From Pseudocolwellia sp048296855 (lineage in GTDB: Bacteria > Pseudomonadota > Gammaproteobacteria > Enterobacterales > Alteromonadaceae): 64,000 bases of DNA. The DNA lies in assembly GCA_048296855.1 (NCBI GenBank), contig CP182631.1. The stretch is one strand, 5' to 3'. Under the pieces are notes generated by a model. It was not told the origin of the DNA. It did not search any database and worked only from the letters and a program-made list of their open reading frames with translations. Of this stretch, positions 1 to 8,357 are shown piece by piece (within the stretch, counting starts at the first letter, position 1; every line of letters begins with the position of its first letter). A program made the translations under genes and the position numbers.

Positions 1-663
1 GCCATTTTTATATTCAAATAAGTAAAAAGAACTTTCATCTATACCTGTTTCACCAATAACAGCAGAGCTTTTAATTTTTTCAGGATGCTTACCAAATACA
101 AGGTGTGCAAACGTGATGGGATATATACCTAAATCAAGTAAAGCCCCACCCGCTAAATCTTTATTCATTAATCGATGAGAAGGCGCAAAATTCCCTGTAA
201 TACTAAAGTGAGCTTTTAGTGTATCGATCTCACCAATAATCCCTTCAGTTATTAACGATTGTAATTTTTCAATCGCGGGTAAAAATCGTGTCCAAACGGC
301 TTCCATTAAAAATACATTTTTAGCTTTAGCTAGTTCAGTTAATTTAAGTAATTGCTTAGCATTTATTGTGATAGGTTTTTCACATAAAACATGTTTATTA
401 TGCGCAATACACAGTTTAGTGTTTTCGTAATGAAAATTGTGAGGCGTTGCAATGTAAATAGCATCAATGTTTTTATCATTCACTAAATCGTCGTAGTTTG
501 AATAGTATTTATCCGTACCATACTGTTTTGCAAACGTTTTAGCTTTGTTAGGTGTATTAGACGCTACCGCACATAAAGTACCAGAGTTTATTTTAGCTAA
601 ACTTTTTGCAAACTGGTTTGCTATGTTGCCACAACCTATAATTCCCCATTTTACTTGACGCAT
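1..663 (-). CDS. Gfo/Idh/MocA family oxidoreductase, C-terminus cut by window edge
   Basis: The gene reads leftward from an ATG at 661-663 (start MRQVKWGIIGCGNIANQFAK) and leaves the window at base 1, so about 221 N-terminal residues are visible. The glycine-rich GIIGCGNIA motif at residues 7-15 is the NAD(P)-binding Rossmann turn. The CEKP motif (about residue 94), which carries the conserved Lys of the Gfo/Idh/MocA family, is present, and IYIATPHNFHYE is also typical. Members oxidise or reduce sugars, inositols or trans-dihydrodiols in the cytoplasm; the substrate cannot be read from this fragment. The gene has no obvious operon partner: a MITE-like repeat and the glpD terminator lie upstream of it. 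Confidence 0.9.
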   Translation of the reverse strand, partial: MRQVKWGIIGCGNIANQFAKSLAKINSGTLCAVASNTPNKAKTFAKQYGTDKYYSNYDDLVNDKNIDAIYIATPHNFHYENTKLCIAHNKHVLCEKPITINAKQLLKLTELAKAKNVFLMEAVWTRFLPAIEKLQSLITEGIIGEIDTLKAHFSITGNFAPSHRLMNKDLAGGALLDLGIYPITFAHLVFGKHPEKIKSSAVIGETGIDESSFYLFEYKNG

Positions 664-691
664 TTTTATTCCTTGCTTAAAAACGTTAAAA

Positions 692-870
692 ATATATACC
701 CGTTACCACTCAAGCGCTTCTTCGAGGGGTCTAAAAACAATTTATGCCGCGTTATTAACTTTAGTCAAGTTCCTACATGGATGTAGACCTTAGATTTCGT
801 CTGGAACATGAAATCTGTGCCTATTTAGTTCCCACTGAAACCTGAATCTTGAATGATAACGGGTATATTT
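692..870. repeat. MITE-like element, ~180 bp, TATACCCGTTA-type inverted ends
   Basis: The left end (TATACCCGTTACCACTCAAG from about 695) and the right end (CTTGAATGATAACGGGTATA ending at 867) are inverted repeats of each other. The interior has no convincing ORF. The right ~40 bp (828-867) recurs almost unchanged at 22408-22446, and shorter palindromic relatives occur at 51301-51358 and, degraded, near 40763. Recurrence plus terminal inverted repeats support a non-autonomous mobile repeat. No target-site duplication was established. Confidence 0.65.
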
Positions 871-959
871 CTAGGATAACGATTTAATAGCATTATGTAT
901 AATGAAAGAGGTTAACTCAAAATAAAGAAAACATTGTTGCAGTTTAATGAATTTATAAA

Positions 960-1011
960 AAACGCTTTCATTAAAGAGTAATCGAATGAATATTCTTTAA
1001 TGAAAGCGTTT
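960..1011 (-). terminator. Rho-independent terminator of glpD
   Basis: An 18-bp perfect stem (960-977 pairs with 994-1011) encloses a 16-nt loop. Read on the minus strand, the stem is followed by a run of T residues. It lies just past the glpD stop codon at 1050, so it ends the leftward glpD transcript. Confidence 0.85.
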
Positions 1012-1049
1012 AACGCTATTACAATAATTAGATATTATTCAAATTGCTA

Positions 1050-2552
1050 TTACGCTGAGCGGGCAATAACACTTGGATGATTTTCCATATACTTGCTTAT
1101 ACTTTCTATTTCTTCAGCACTTAAATACAAACCGCGTTTAGTGCGTCGCCAAATAACATCTTCCACCGTTAATGCCCATTCATTTTCTATTAAATAATCA
1201 ACTTCTTTCGCGTATAGATCTTTACCAAAACATTCTCCGAGTGCTGCTTCGTTTTCTGCATCGTTTAGTAGAAGATGGCTATACGAGCCATAACTTCTAA
1301 CATAGCGGATAATTAAAGAATTTGATAACCATGGGTACTTGTTTCCTAACTCAGTTTCAAGGGTGCTTTTATTATCAAAATCTCCACCAGGTAAGGCTTT
1401 AAACTTAGTCCATGCAGGACCTATATTTGGAAAATATCGAGATACTTTGTTTACAGCAGCTTCAGATAGCTTTCTATAGGTGGTAATTTTTCCGCCAAAA
1501 ATAGATAAAATAGGTGTGTGCTTATCTTTATCACTTAGTTCTAAGGTATAATCCCGAGTTACGGCTTGTGCTGAGTCTGATTCATCATCGAGTAAAGGTC
1601 TCACACCAGAATAGGTGGTAACAATATCCTCTCGAGATGTTTTTTTGTTAAAATATTCATTAGTAATATTAATAAGATAATTAATCTCTTCATCAGAAAT
1701 TCTTACAGCACTTGGGTCACCTTTATGTTCGATGTCGGTGGTACCAATTAATGAGAACTCATCTTCAAAAGGTATTACAAATACAATACGTTGATCAGAA
1801 TTTTGTAACATATAAGCTTGTTTTTCATCATGGATGCGTGGAACAACAATATGGCTCCCTTTCACTAAACGAATATTTTGTGGTGATTTTATCGGTAAGG
1901 CATCATCAAATAACTTTGCTACCCAAGGACCAGATGCATTAACAATAGCTTTGGTTTTAACTTGAGTTTCTTTTCCTGTTAATACATCTTTCAGAGTAAC
2001 AACCCAAAGGTCGTTATCTCTAATCGCGTGAACACATTGTGTTCTCGTTAGAATAGTAGCATTATTTTCTTTAGCTGAAACTGCATTAAGTACCACTAAA
2101 CGAGCATCATCAACCCAACCATCTGAGTATTCAAAGCCTTTTTTTATTGAAGGAATAAGTACGCTATCTTCTAAAAACTTTATTCCTTTTGAAGAAGGTA
2201 AAGTGACACGTTTAGCTAAATTGTCATATAAAAATAAGCCAGCTCTTATCATCCAAGAAGGCCTAAGATGACGTTGATGAGGTAATCTAAACGTTAATGG
2301 TTTAATAATATGAGGAGCATTTTTTATTAACACTTCGCGCTCTGCTAGTGCTTCTTTTACTAAACGAAATTCATAATGTTCTAAATAACGTAAACCACCA
2401 TGAATTAACTTGCTACTGTTTGATGAAGTGGCAGAAGCTAAGTCATTTTGCTCACATAAAAGAACATTAAGGCCTCTACCTGCCGCATCTGCAGCAATAC
2501 CTGTTCCGTTTATACCACCGCCAATTACAACGATATCAAACGTATCACTCAT
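1050..2552 (-). CDS. glpD: Aerobic glycerol-3-phosphate dehydrogenase
   Basis: A 500-residue FAD enzyme that oxidises sn-glycerol 3-phosphate to dihydroxyacetone phosphate at the inner membrane and passes electrons to quinone. The N-terminus has the dinucleotide-binding motif VVIGGGINGTGIA (residues 8-20). It is followed by the GlpD signatures ATSSNSSKLIHGGLRYLE (about 41-58) and, late, SIFGGKITTYRKL around the FAD site. Length matches the E. coli enzyme. The gene is transcribed leftward, as is glpR upstream of it, while glpK diverges. TTCG-rich candidate GlpR sites lie in front of the start. Identification is firm from these motifs and the glp context. Confidence 0.97.
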   Translation of the reverse strand: MSDTFDIVVIGGGINGTGIAADAAGRGLNVLLCEQNDLASATSSNSSKLIHGGLRYLEHYEFRLVKEALAEREVLIKNAPHIIKPLTFRLPHQRHLRPSWMIRAGLFLYDNLAKRVTLPSSKGIKFLEDSVLIPSIKKGFEYSDGWVDDARLVVLNAVSAKENNATILTRTQCVHAIRDNDLWVVTLKDVLTGKETQVKTKAIVNASGPWVAKLFDDALPIKSPQNIRLVKGSHIVVPRIHDEKQAYMLQNSDQRIVFVIPFEDEFSLIGTTDIEHKGDPSAVRISDEEINYLINITNEYFNKKTSREDIVTTYSGVRPLLDDESDSAQAVTRDYTLELSDKDKHTPILSIFGGKITTYRKLSEAAVNKVSRYFPNIGPAWTKFKALPGGDFDNKSTLETELGNKYPWLSNSLIIRYVRSYGSYSHLLLNDAENEAALGECFGKDLYAKEVDYLIENEWALTVEDVIWRRTKRGLYLSAEEIESISKYMENHPSVIARSA

Positions 2553-2586
2553 TTAGTTTACTCACTTTTTAACAATTTTTTACTAT

Positions 2587-2645
2587 TAAATTCGAATGTC
2601 GAATTTTCGTTATTGAGTATAATAGTGTTCGTTAATGTTCATATG
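2587..2645 (-). promoter_or_regulatory. Candidate GlpR operator cluster upstream of glpD
   Basis: The 200-bp gap between glpR and glpD contains several TTCG or CGAA units, including TGTTCGTTAATGTTCA near 2627-2642 and AATTCGAATGTCGAATT near 2589-2605. E. coli GlpR sites contain TGTTCG and CGAACA half-sites, so these are plausible operators, but no perfect palindrome is present. The functional assignment is inference. Confidence 0.35.
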
Positions 2646-2690
2646 CAAGTAAAAATGAAAATTAAATGAAAAAAATAAATTTTAGTTATA

Positions 2691-2716
2691 AAAAAATGTA
2701 GATAAACTACATTTTT
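2691..2716 (-). terminator. Terminator downstream of glpR
   Basis: Short stem AAAAATGTAG / CTACATTTTT with loop ATAAA. Read on the minus strand it ends in a T-run. It lies just past the glpR stop at 2750 and probably ends the glpR transcript before the glpD promoter region. Confidence 0.6.
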
Positions 2717-2749
2717 AAATAAGAATGAATGGTTTTTTAACTCTATTGT

Positions 2750-3508
2750 TTAGATAACATGTGTTATTACATTATGTGCTTCTAAAAGTTCGCTTAGTTC
2801 GCCCGGTGGAATTTCGTCAGTAAATAAATGATCTATCTGAGATATACTGCCTTGTTTAACCATAGCGTTTCGGCCAAATTTTGAATGATCAGTTGCTAAA
2901 ATAACCGTGGTTGAGTTTTCAATAATGGCTTGTGCGACTTTTACTTCTCTAAAGTCAAAGTCTAATAACGAGCCGTCAGCGCTTATGCCGCTAATACCTA
3001 TAATACCGAAGTCCATATGAAATTGACTGATAAAATCGCAGGTTGCTTCACCTATAATGCCACCATCTTTATGACGAACCTCTCCGGCTGCAATAATAAC
3101 GGTAAAATCTTCTTTCACCGATAAAATCGTTGCCACATGAATATTGTTTGTCACTATGTTGAGGTTAGAATGGTTAAGTAGCTCTTTAGCAATAGTTTCT
3201 GTTGTTGTACCAATATTAATAAAGATAGAAGCACCATTAGGAATAATGCTTGCTACTTGTTTAGCTATTTGTTCTTTTGCATCTAAATTCATTATTTTTC
3301 GAGATTGATATGAAGCATTTGCACTGCTTGAAGTTGCTTCAGCTCCTCCATGATGCCTAATAAGAGCACCATCTTCAGCAAGTTTATTTAAATCTCTTCT
3401 GATGGTTTGTGGTGTAACATTAAAATGTTGTACTAGTGTGTCTATATTAACAAAACCATTTTTATGAACAAACTCAACTAACTCTGTTTGCCGTTGATTT
3501 AAACTCAT
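2750..3508 (-). CDS. glpR: DeoR-family glycerol-3-phosphate regulon repressor
   Basis: About 252 residues from ATG 3506-3508 (MSLNQRQ...). An upstream in-frame ATG at 3526 would add six residues but aligns less well with GlpR. The N-terminal winged helix-turn-helix (about residues 5-57) includes VTPQTIRRDLNKLAEDGALI, followed by RHHGG. The C-terminal sugar-phosphate sensor domain contains TNNIHVA, GGIIGEA and FGIIGISGI, closely matching E. coli GlpR. In that family glycerol 3-phosphate releases the repressor from DNA. The gene sits between glpD (same strand) and glpK (divergent), so it probably controls both and itself. Confidence 0.93.
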   Translation of the reverse strand: MSLNQRQTELVEFVHKNGFVNIDTLVQHFNVTPQTIRRDLNKLAEDGALIRHHGGAEATSSSANASYQSRKIMNLDAKEQIAKQVASIIPNGASIFINIGTTTETIAKELLNHSNLNIVTNNIHVATILSVKEDFTVIIAAGEVRHKDGGIIGEATCDFISQFHMDFGIIGISGISADGSLLDFDFREVKVAQAIIENSTTVILATDHSKFGRNAMVKQGSISQIDHLFTDEIPPGELSELLEAHNVITHVI

Positions 3509-3633
3509 GAATAATAACCCTATCATCTACTATAGCTAAAAAATATATCGGTAAAGATTTACACGTTTTTAATTTTTATCAACTACGCTTCATTGAACTT
3601 AGCTTAATTATCTCACATAAATCATAGTTATCC

Positions 3634-3690
3634 AAAGTAATCGTATATTCGTAAAAGTACAAAGTGTGTTCGTATTTGAAAATAAATGTT
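3634..3690 (+). promoter_or_regulatory. glpR-glpK divergent control region with candidate GlpR sites
   Basis: The divergent gap (3509-3758) contains TATATTCGTAAAAG and TGTGTTCGTATTTG around 3643-3682, both resembling GlpR half-sites. The region must hold promoters for glpR (leftward) and glpK (rightward). Individual -35 and -10 boxes were not assigned. The operator calls are inference from half-site similarity and context. Confidence 0.35.
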
Positions 3691-3758
3691 GCTTTAATTT
3701 TTTGTTATGTGCATTATCGAATAAATTGATTAGTGTGATTGGAATAATAAATATTACA

Positions 3759-5237
3759 ATGTCCAAATATATTTTATCTATAGATCAGGGGACAACAAGC
3801 TCTAGAGCTATACTGTTTACAGAGAAAGGTTTCGTTTTTGCTGTTGCTCAGGCCGAATTTGATCAACATTTCCCTCAAGATGGTTGGGTTGAACATAATC
3901 CTAATGATATCTGGGAAAGTGTATTAGATGTATGCAAACGCGTTTTAAACGAAAATAATGTTTCTGCCAGTCAAATCATCGCAATTGGTGTTACAAACCA
4001 GCGTGAAACTACATTAGTTTGGGATAGAAAAACCGGTAAAACCTTATATAACGCTATTGTATGGCAGGATAGAAGAACTGCTAAGTATTGTGAATCAATC
4101 GCGACAGAACAAACTTCTGAGCTTATTAATAGTAAAACAGGCCTTTTACTTGATCCTTATTTTTCGGCAACGAAAATCAAATGGATTTTAGATAATGTTG
4201 AAGGCGCTAGAGAACAAGCCAACAAAGGTGAGTTAGCTTTTGGTACGGTTGATAGCTTTATTCTATGGCATTTAACTCAAGGTGAAGTACATAGAACTGA
4301 TGCAACTAATGCTTCGCGTACTATGATTTTTAATATTCATACCCAAGAGTGGGATCAAGAGCTTCTTTCACTTTTCGATATTCCTCATTCAATGTTACCT
4401 GAAGTTATGGACTCATCCTGTGAGTTTGGTATTTGTGCGCCTGAACTATTAGGTGCGCCTATTCCTATTTTGGGTGTAGCAGGTGATCAGCAAGCCGCCT
4501 TATTTGGTCAAGCATGTTTTAAAGAAGGAATGGCTAAAAGTACCTACGGTACAGGTTGTTTCTTAATGCTAAATACGGGTGATAAAGCTTTAAAATCTAA
4601 AAATAAATTATTAACAACCGTTGCATATCGCTTAAACGGTAAACCTACCTATGCTATTGAAGGTAGTATTTTTATGGCAGGGGCAACCATTCAATGGATA
4701 CGTGACGGGCTAAAACTTATTAGTAACGCCAGCGAAACAGAAAGTATTGTTGCAGGTATGCCTTATGACCACGGTGTTATGTTAGTACCTGCGTTTACAG
4801 GGTTAGGTGCACCGTATTGGGATCCTAATGCTCGTGGTGCAATCCTTGGTTTAACACGTGATTCTGGCATTAAAGAAATAGTTACTGCGGCGTTACAGTC
4901 GGTTTGCTATCAAACAAAAGATCTGCAAAAAGCGATGGAAAGTGATGGCTTAAGACCTACAAAATTAAGAGTTGATGGCGGTATGGTGGCCAATAATTGG
5001 GTACTGTCTTTTCTTTCAAATATCTTAGGGGCTGAAGTAGAACGCCCTAAAATTATAGAAACAACGGCATTAGGTGTTGCATATTTAGCTGGTTTGCAAG
5101 CAGGTGTTTTTTCATCTACAGATGAGTTAGCTAAAATGTGGCATTGCGATCGAAAGTTTAAGCCTAATATGCCTACCGAACAAAGAAATAACCTATATAG
5201 CCAGTGGACAGCCGCAATAGATAAAGTGCGAAGCTAG
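3759..5237 (+). CDS. glpK: Glycerol kinase
   Basis: Phosphorylates glycerol to glycerol 3-phosphate with ATP in the cytoplasm. The start is set at ATG 3759 because the protein then begins MSKYILSIDQGTTSSRAILF, the canonical FGGY-kinase phosphate-binding N-terminus. The longer open frame from 3666 adds a 31-residue stretch unlike any glycerol kinase. Other signatures are VWQDRRT, the nucleotide-binding STYGTGCF, FTGLGAPYWDPNARG and RVDGGMVANNW. Length of 492 residues is close to the usual ~500. It diverges from glpR and is followed at 182 bp by a TonB-dependent receptor on the same strand. Confidence 0.97.
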   Translation: MSKYILSIDQGTTSSRAILFTEKGFVFAVAQAEFDQHFPQDGWVEHNPNDIWESVLDVCKRVLNENNVSASQIIAIGVTNQRETTLVWDRKTGKTLYNAIVWQDRRTAKYCESIATEQTSELINSKTGLLLDPYFSATKIKWILDNVEGAREQANKGELAFGTVDSFILWHLTQGEVHRTDATNASRTMIFNIHTQEWDQELLSLFDIPHSMLPEVMDSSCEFGICAPELLGAPIPILGVAGDQQAALFGQACFKEGMAKSTYGTGCFLMLNTGDKALKSKNKLLTTVAYRLNGKPTYAIEGSIFMAGATIQWIRDGLKLISNASETESIVAGMPYDHGVMLVPAFTGLGAPYWDPNARGAILGLTRDSGIKEIVTAALQSVCYQTKDLQKAMESDGLRPTKLRVDGGMVANNWVLSFLSNILGAEVERPKIIETTALGVAYLAGLQAGVFSSTDELAKMWHCDRKFKPNMPTEQRNNLYSQWTAAIDKVRS

Positions 5238-5419
5238 TTACAGACTAACAGATAAAAATAATTAAATAACAAAGCATAAAGTTTGCGTGGGTAAGAGGTA
5301 ATTTATTCTGCGCAATTTTATATAAGATTAACTATATAAAATCTCTTATATAAGAATACTTACGTAAGAGTATAAGTTAACAACAAGTCGTCAAACATAA
5401 CACAACAAAGGGGAAGATA

Positions 5420-8212
5420 ATGTCTACTAAATATGTATCTACATTTGGTAAGCGTACGAGTATTGCGTTAGCTGTAGCAACTGCACTAAGTAGTACTACG
5501 GTAATTGCTGCTGATGCAGCAACAGAAAAAGAAGTCGAAGTTATTACCGTAACAGGTATGTTAAGCAGCTTAAAAGCTTCAATGCTAGAAAAGAAAGAAG
5601 GTAATACCGTATCAGACAGTATTACAGCAGAAGATTTAGGGAAATTTCCTGATCAAAACGTAGCAGAATCACTTCAGCGTATAACCGGTGTAGCTATCGA
5701 TCGTAACGGTGGCGAAGGTCAGTTCATAACTGTTCGAGGTTTTGGTCCTCAATTTAACCTAGTTACAGTTAATGGTCGTCAAATGGCGTCTGAAACTTCT
5801 GGTCGTGAATTTAGTTTTGATACTTTACCTGCGGAGCTCATTTCTGGCGCTGATGTATATAAAAGCTCCAATGCGGGTAATCAAGATGGCGGTATTGGTT
5901 CATACATTAATTTACAAACAGCGAAACCATTACAAATAGGTGAGTTTAAAGCTATTGGTAATGCCAAAATGACTTATGATACTTTATCAGAAGAGTCGTC
6001 ACCTGCAATATCTGGTTTAATTAGTAACACCTTCAATGACGGTACTTTAGGTATTTTAGCGTCATTATCTATTCAAGAACGTGAAGCGCAGATTAACCAA
6101 GCCGATACTCGTGGTTATTATCGTGTTGATCGTATTCAAACCAATGATTTTGATGCTGTAGCTGGTACAGGTAAAGAAGCATTTAACGTTTGGGTTCCAC
6201 GTAATCTTGATTTAACGTCTAATGCTGAAGATAGAACACGTACTAGTGGTACATTGGTTGTTCAATATGCACCTACAACAGAATTAACCTTGACGTTTGA
6301 TGGTTTGTATTCAAAATTTGAAGTTGAATCACAAGTAAGTAACTATGCTAACTGGTTTACACCGGGGAATTTTAGAGATTTTGATGTAGATGAAACAACA
6401 AATACAGTCAATTATTGGTCACATAATTCATTTGATGATCCTAATGGTGGTGGTTCGGGTGCTACTGACTTTGTTCAACAAGGTTTTGATCGTAATATTA
6501 AAGTACAAAACTTAGGTTTTAATGCTGATTGGGACTTAACGGATCAGTTTAATGTAAATATTGATGTATCTACTTCAAAAGCTGAAGATTTAAGTGGTGA
6601 TCAAAGTCGTGTGTTTACCGTTATGGGATACGCAAATGGTTACACATATGACTTTAGAAATGGTGGCGATATCCCAGGCTTACAATCAGATGGAATTGAT
6701 GGACCATTTACTCAAGCAGATGCAAGTAAACTTAGAGCACATTATGTAGAGCGCGGTGGTGATGAGCGTGAAGATGAAATTACTGAATTACGTGCTGATT
6801 TTACTTACACACCAAATAGCGACACATTCACTAAACTTAAATTTGGATTATATTCACAAGACAGAACCAAGTCTTCTAAAGTATTTCAATCACCATCACT
6901 TCCTAACTGTTTTTACTGTGGTTATGGTACTGATGTTCCAGATGAATTAGGTGAATTAGTTACTCCTAATGATTGGTTTGATGGTATTCCTTCTTCTTTC
7001 TTTGGCTACAATGTTGATGATTATTTAGCTTACCTTGAAACACCAGAAGCAATTACAGCGCAATCTCTTATTCGCAATGAAAACCCTGCAGATAACATAG
7101 CTGCATTCCAATCGCTTAATGGTTATACACCTGTAGAATTAGGTACAAGTTTCGAAATTGATGAAGAAATAACCGCAGCTTACATTGACTTCCTATTTGA
7201 AGGTGACCTTGGTGATATGCCATGGACAATAAATTTAGGTTTTAGATATAGCGAAACTACAACCACAGCAGCAGGTAAGCAAGCAACGTTATTAGATATT
7301 ATTCAAAACCCGCAAGATGCAACCATTTTAGATCAGTTTTATAATGTTGATACTGATGGACAACGTATTTCATCAGATATTGCAATTAAAAACTCATATT
7401 CAAACTTATTACCAAGCTTGAATGTGAAGTTTGAAATTGAAGAAGATATGGTACTTCGTGCCGCTTATTCTGAAACTATTACAAGACCTACTATGTCTGA
7501 TATGGCGCCAGTAACTAATATTGGTACAACACGACCAGATTTATTGTTAGCGAGTGGTGGTAATCCAAGTTTAGAACCATTCTTATCAACCAACTGGGAT
7601 ATTTCTTATGAATGGTATTATGGTGACACTAGTGCAGTATCGGTTGGTTTATTTAGTAAAGAAGTTGAAGGCTTTATTACTACTGTACGTGCACCAGAGC
7701 AGTTCTCACTAGCTAGTGGAAGTTATGAATTTCAAGTTTCACGTCCGCGTAATGGTGAAACGGCTAAAGTTGATGGTTTAGAACTTGCTTGGACTCATAC
7801 ATGGGAAAGTGGTTTTGGTTTCCAAATGAATGCGACAATAGTAAATAGTGATGCTGAAGTTGACACTAGCAATAGTAGCCAAACATTCGCTCTTGAAGGT
7901 TTAGGAGATTCACAAAATATTATCGCATTTTATGAAAATAATGGATTTCAAGCTCGCTTAGCTTATAACAACCGTGAAGCATTCTTACAAACATTGAGTA
8001 ATGCTGATACTGGTGAACCTGAGTTTGTAGATACTTACGGCCAATGGGATGTAAGTGCAAGCTATGACATTAACGATAACTTAACGGTATTGTTTGAAGG
8101 GATTAATTTGACTGACGAATACACAAATAAATTTGGTCGTATTAGTAGTCATTTTACTGAGCAAGTTCGTTCAGGATCTCGTTACTCTATTGGGCTTAGA
8201 GGCTCATTTTAA
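5420..8212 (+). CDS. TonB-dependent receptor, Xanthomonas/Caulobacter type
   Basis: A 930-residue outer-membrane active transporter. It has a signal peptide (about residues 1-30, cut after AADA), a TonB box around EVITVTG (about 40-46), a plug domain with VAESLQRITGVAID and ITVRGFGPQFN, and a C-terminal beta-barrel ending in the aromatic signature SIGLRGSF. The plug, including GREFSFDTLPAELI, is typical of the large TIGR01782-like receptors often tied to carbohydrate uptake. A strong Shine-Dalgarno (GGGGAAG) precedes ATG 5420. It is followed by halogenase, SapC and SSS genes and preceded by glpK, so its ligand may be a glycerol-containing or sugar compound. The ligand is inference. Confidence 0.92.
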   Translation: MSTKYVSTFGKRTSIALAVATALSSTTVIAADAATEKEVEVITVTGMLSSLKASMLEKKEGNTVSDSITAEDLGKFPDQNVAESLQRITGVAIDRNGGEGQFITVRGFGPQFNLVTVNGRQMASETSGREFSFDTLPAELISGADVYKSSNAGNQDGGIGSYINLQTAKPLQIGEFKAIGNAKMTYDTLSEESSPAISGLISNTFNDGTLGILASLSIQEREAQINQADTRGYYRVDRIQTNDFDAVAGTGKEAFNVWVPRNLDLTSNAEDRTRTSGTLVVQYAPTTELTLTFDGLYSKFEVESQVSNYANWFTPGNFRDFDVDETTNTVNYWSHNSFDDPNGGGSGATDFVQQGFDRNIKVQNLGFNADWDLTDQFNVNIDVSTSKAEDLSGDQSRVFTVMGYANGYTYDFRNGGDIPGLQSDGIDGPFTQADASKLRAHYVERGGDEREDEITELRADFTYTPNSDTFTKLKFGLYSQDRTKSSKVFQSPSLPNCFYCGYGTDVPDELGELVTPNDWFDGIPSSFFGYNVDDYLAYLETPEAITAQSLIRNENPADNIAAFQSLNGYTPVELGTSFEIDEEITAAYIDFLFEGDLGDMPWTINLGFRYSETTTTAAGKQATLLDIIQNPQDATILDQFYNVDTDGQRISSDIAIKNSYSNLLPSLNVKFEIEEDMVLRAAYSETITRPTMSDMAPVTNIGTTRPDLLLASGGNPSLEPFLSTNWDISYEWYYGDTSAVSVGLFSKEVEGFITTVRAPEQFSLASGSYEFQVSRPRNGETAKVDGLELAWTHTWESGFGFQMNATIVNSDAEVDTSNSSQTFALEGLGDSQNIIAFYENNGFQARLAYNNREAFLQTLSNADTGEPEFVDTYGQWDVSASYDINDNLTVLFEGINLTDEYTNKFGRISSHFTEQVRSGSRYSIGLRGSF

Positions 8213-8248
8213 TAGTAGTAAGTATAAAATAAGCTTTTAGGTATATGA

Positions 8249-8290
8249 TAAAGTACATGAATTATTGACCGTTTATTCATGTACTTTTTA
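8249..8290 (+). terminator. Hairpin terminator between the receptor and halogenase genes
   Basis: AAGTACATGAAT near 8251-8262 pairs with ATTCATGTACTT near 8275-8286, followed by a short T-run. It probably attenuates or ends the receptor transcript. It also argues that the open frame reaching back to a TTG at 8265 is not translated, supporting the GTG start at 8358 for the next gene. Confidence 0.65.
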
Positions 8291-8357
8291 TATCAGTTTT
8301 ATTCTTGAAGCTGGTATTACATATCCAATCTTATTCATCACTATCAAAGGTAATCAT

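Noticed and set aside
3666..3758. 31-residue extension of glycerol kinase
   Set aside because: The sequence is unlike any glycerol kinase and lies in the glpR-glpK control region. ATG 3759 gives the canonical N-terminus.
8265..8357. N-terminal extension of the halogenase-like protein from a TTG
   Set aside because: It overlaps a terminator hairpin and precedes the FAD-binding start. GTG 8358 with AAGG upstream fits better.
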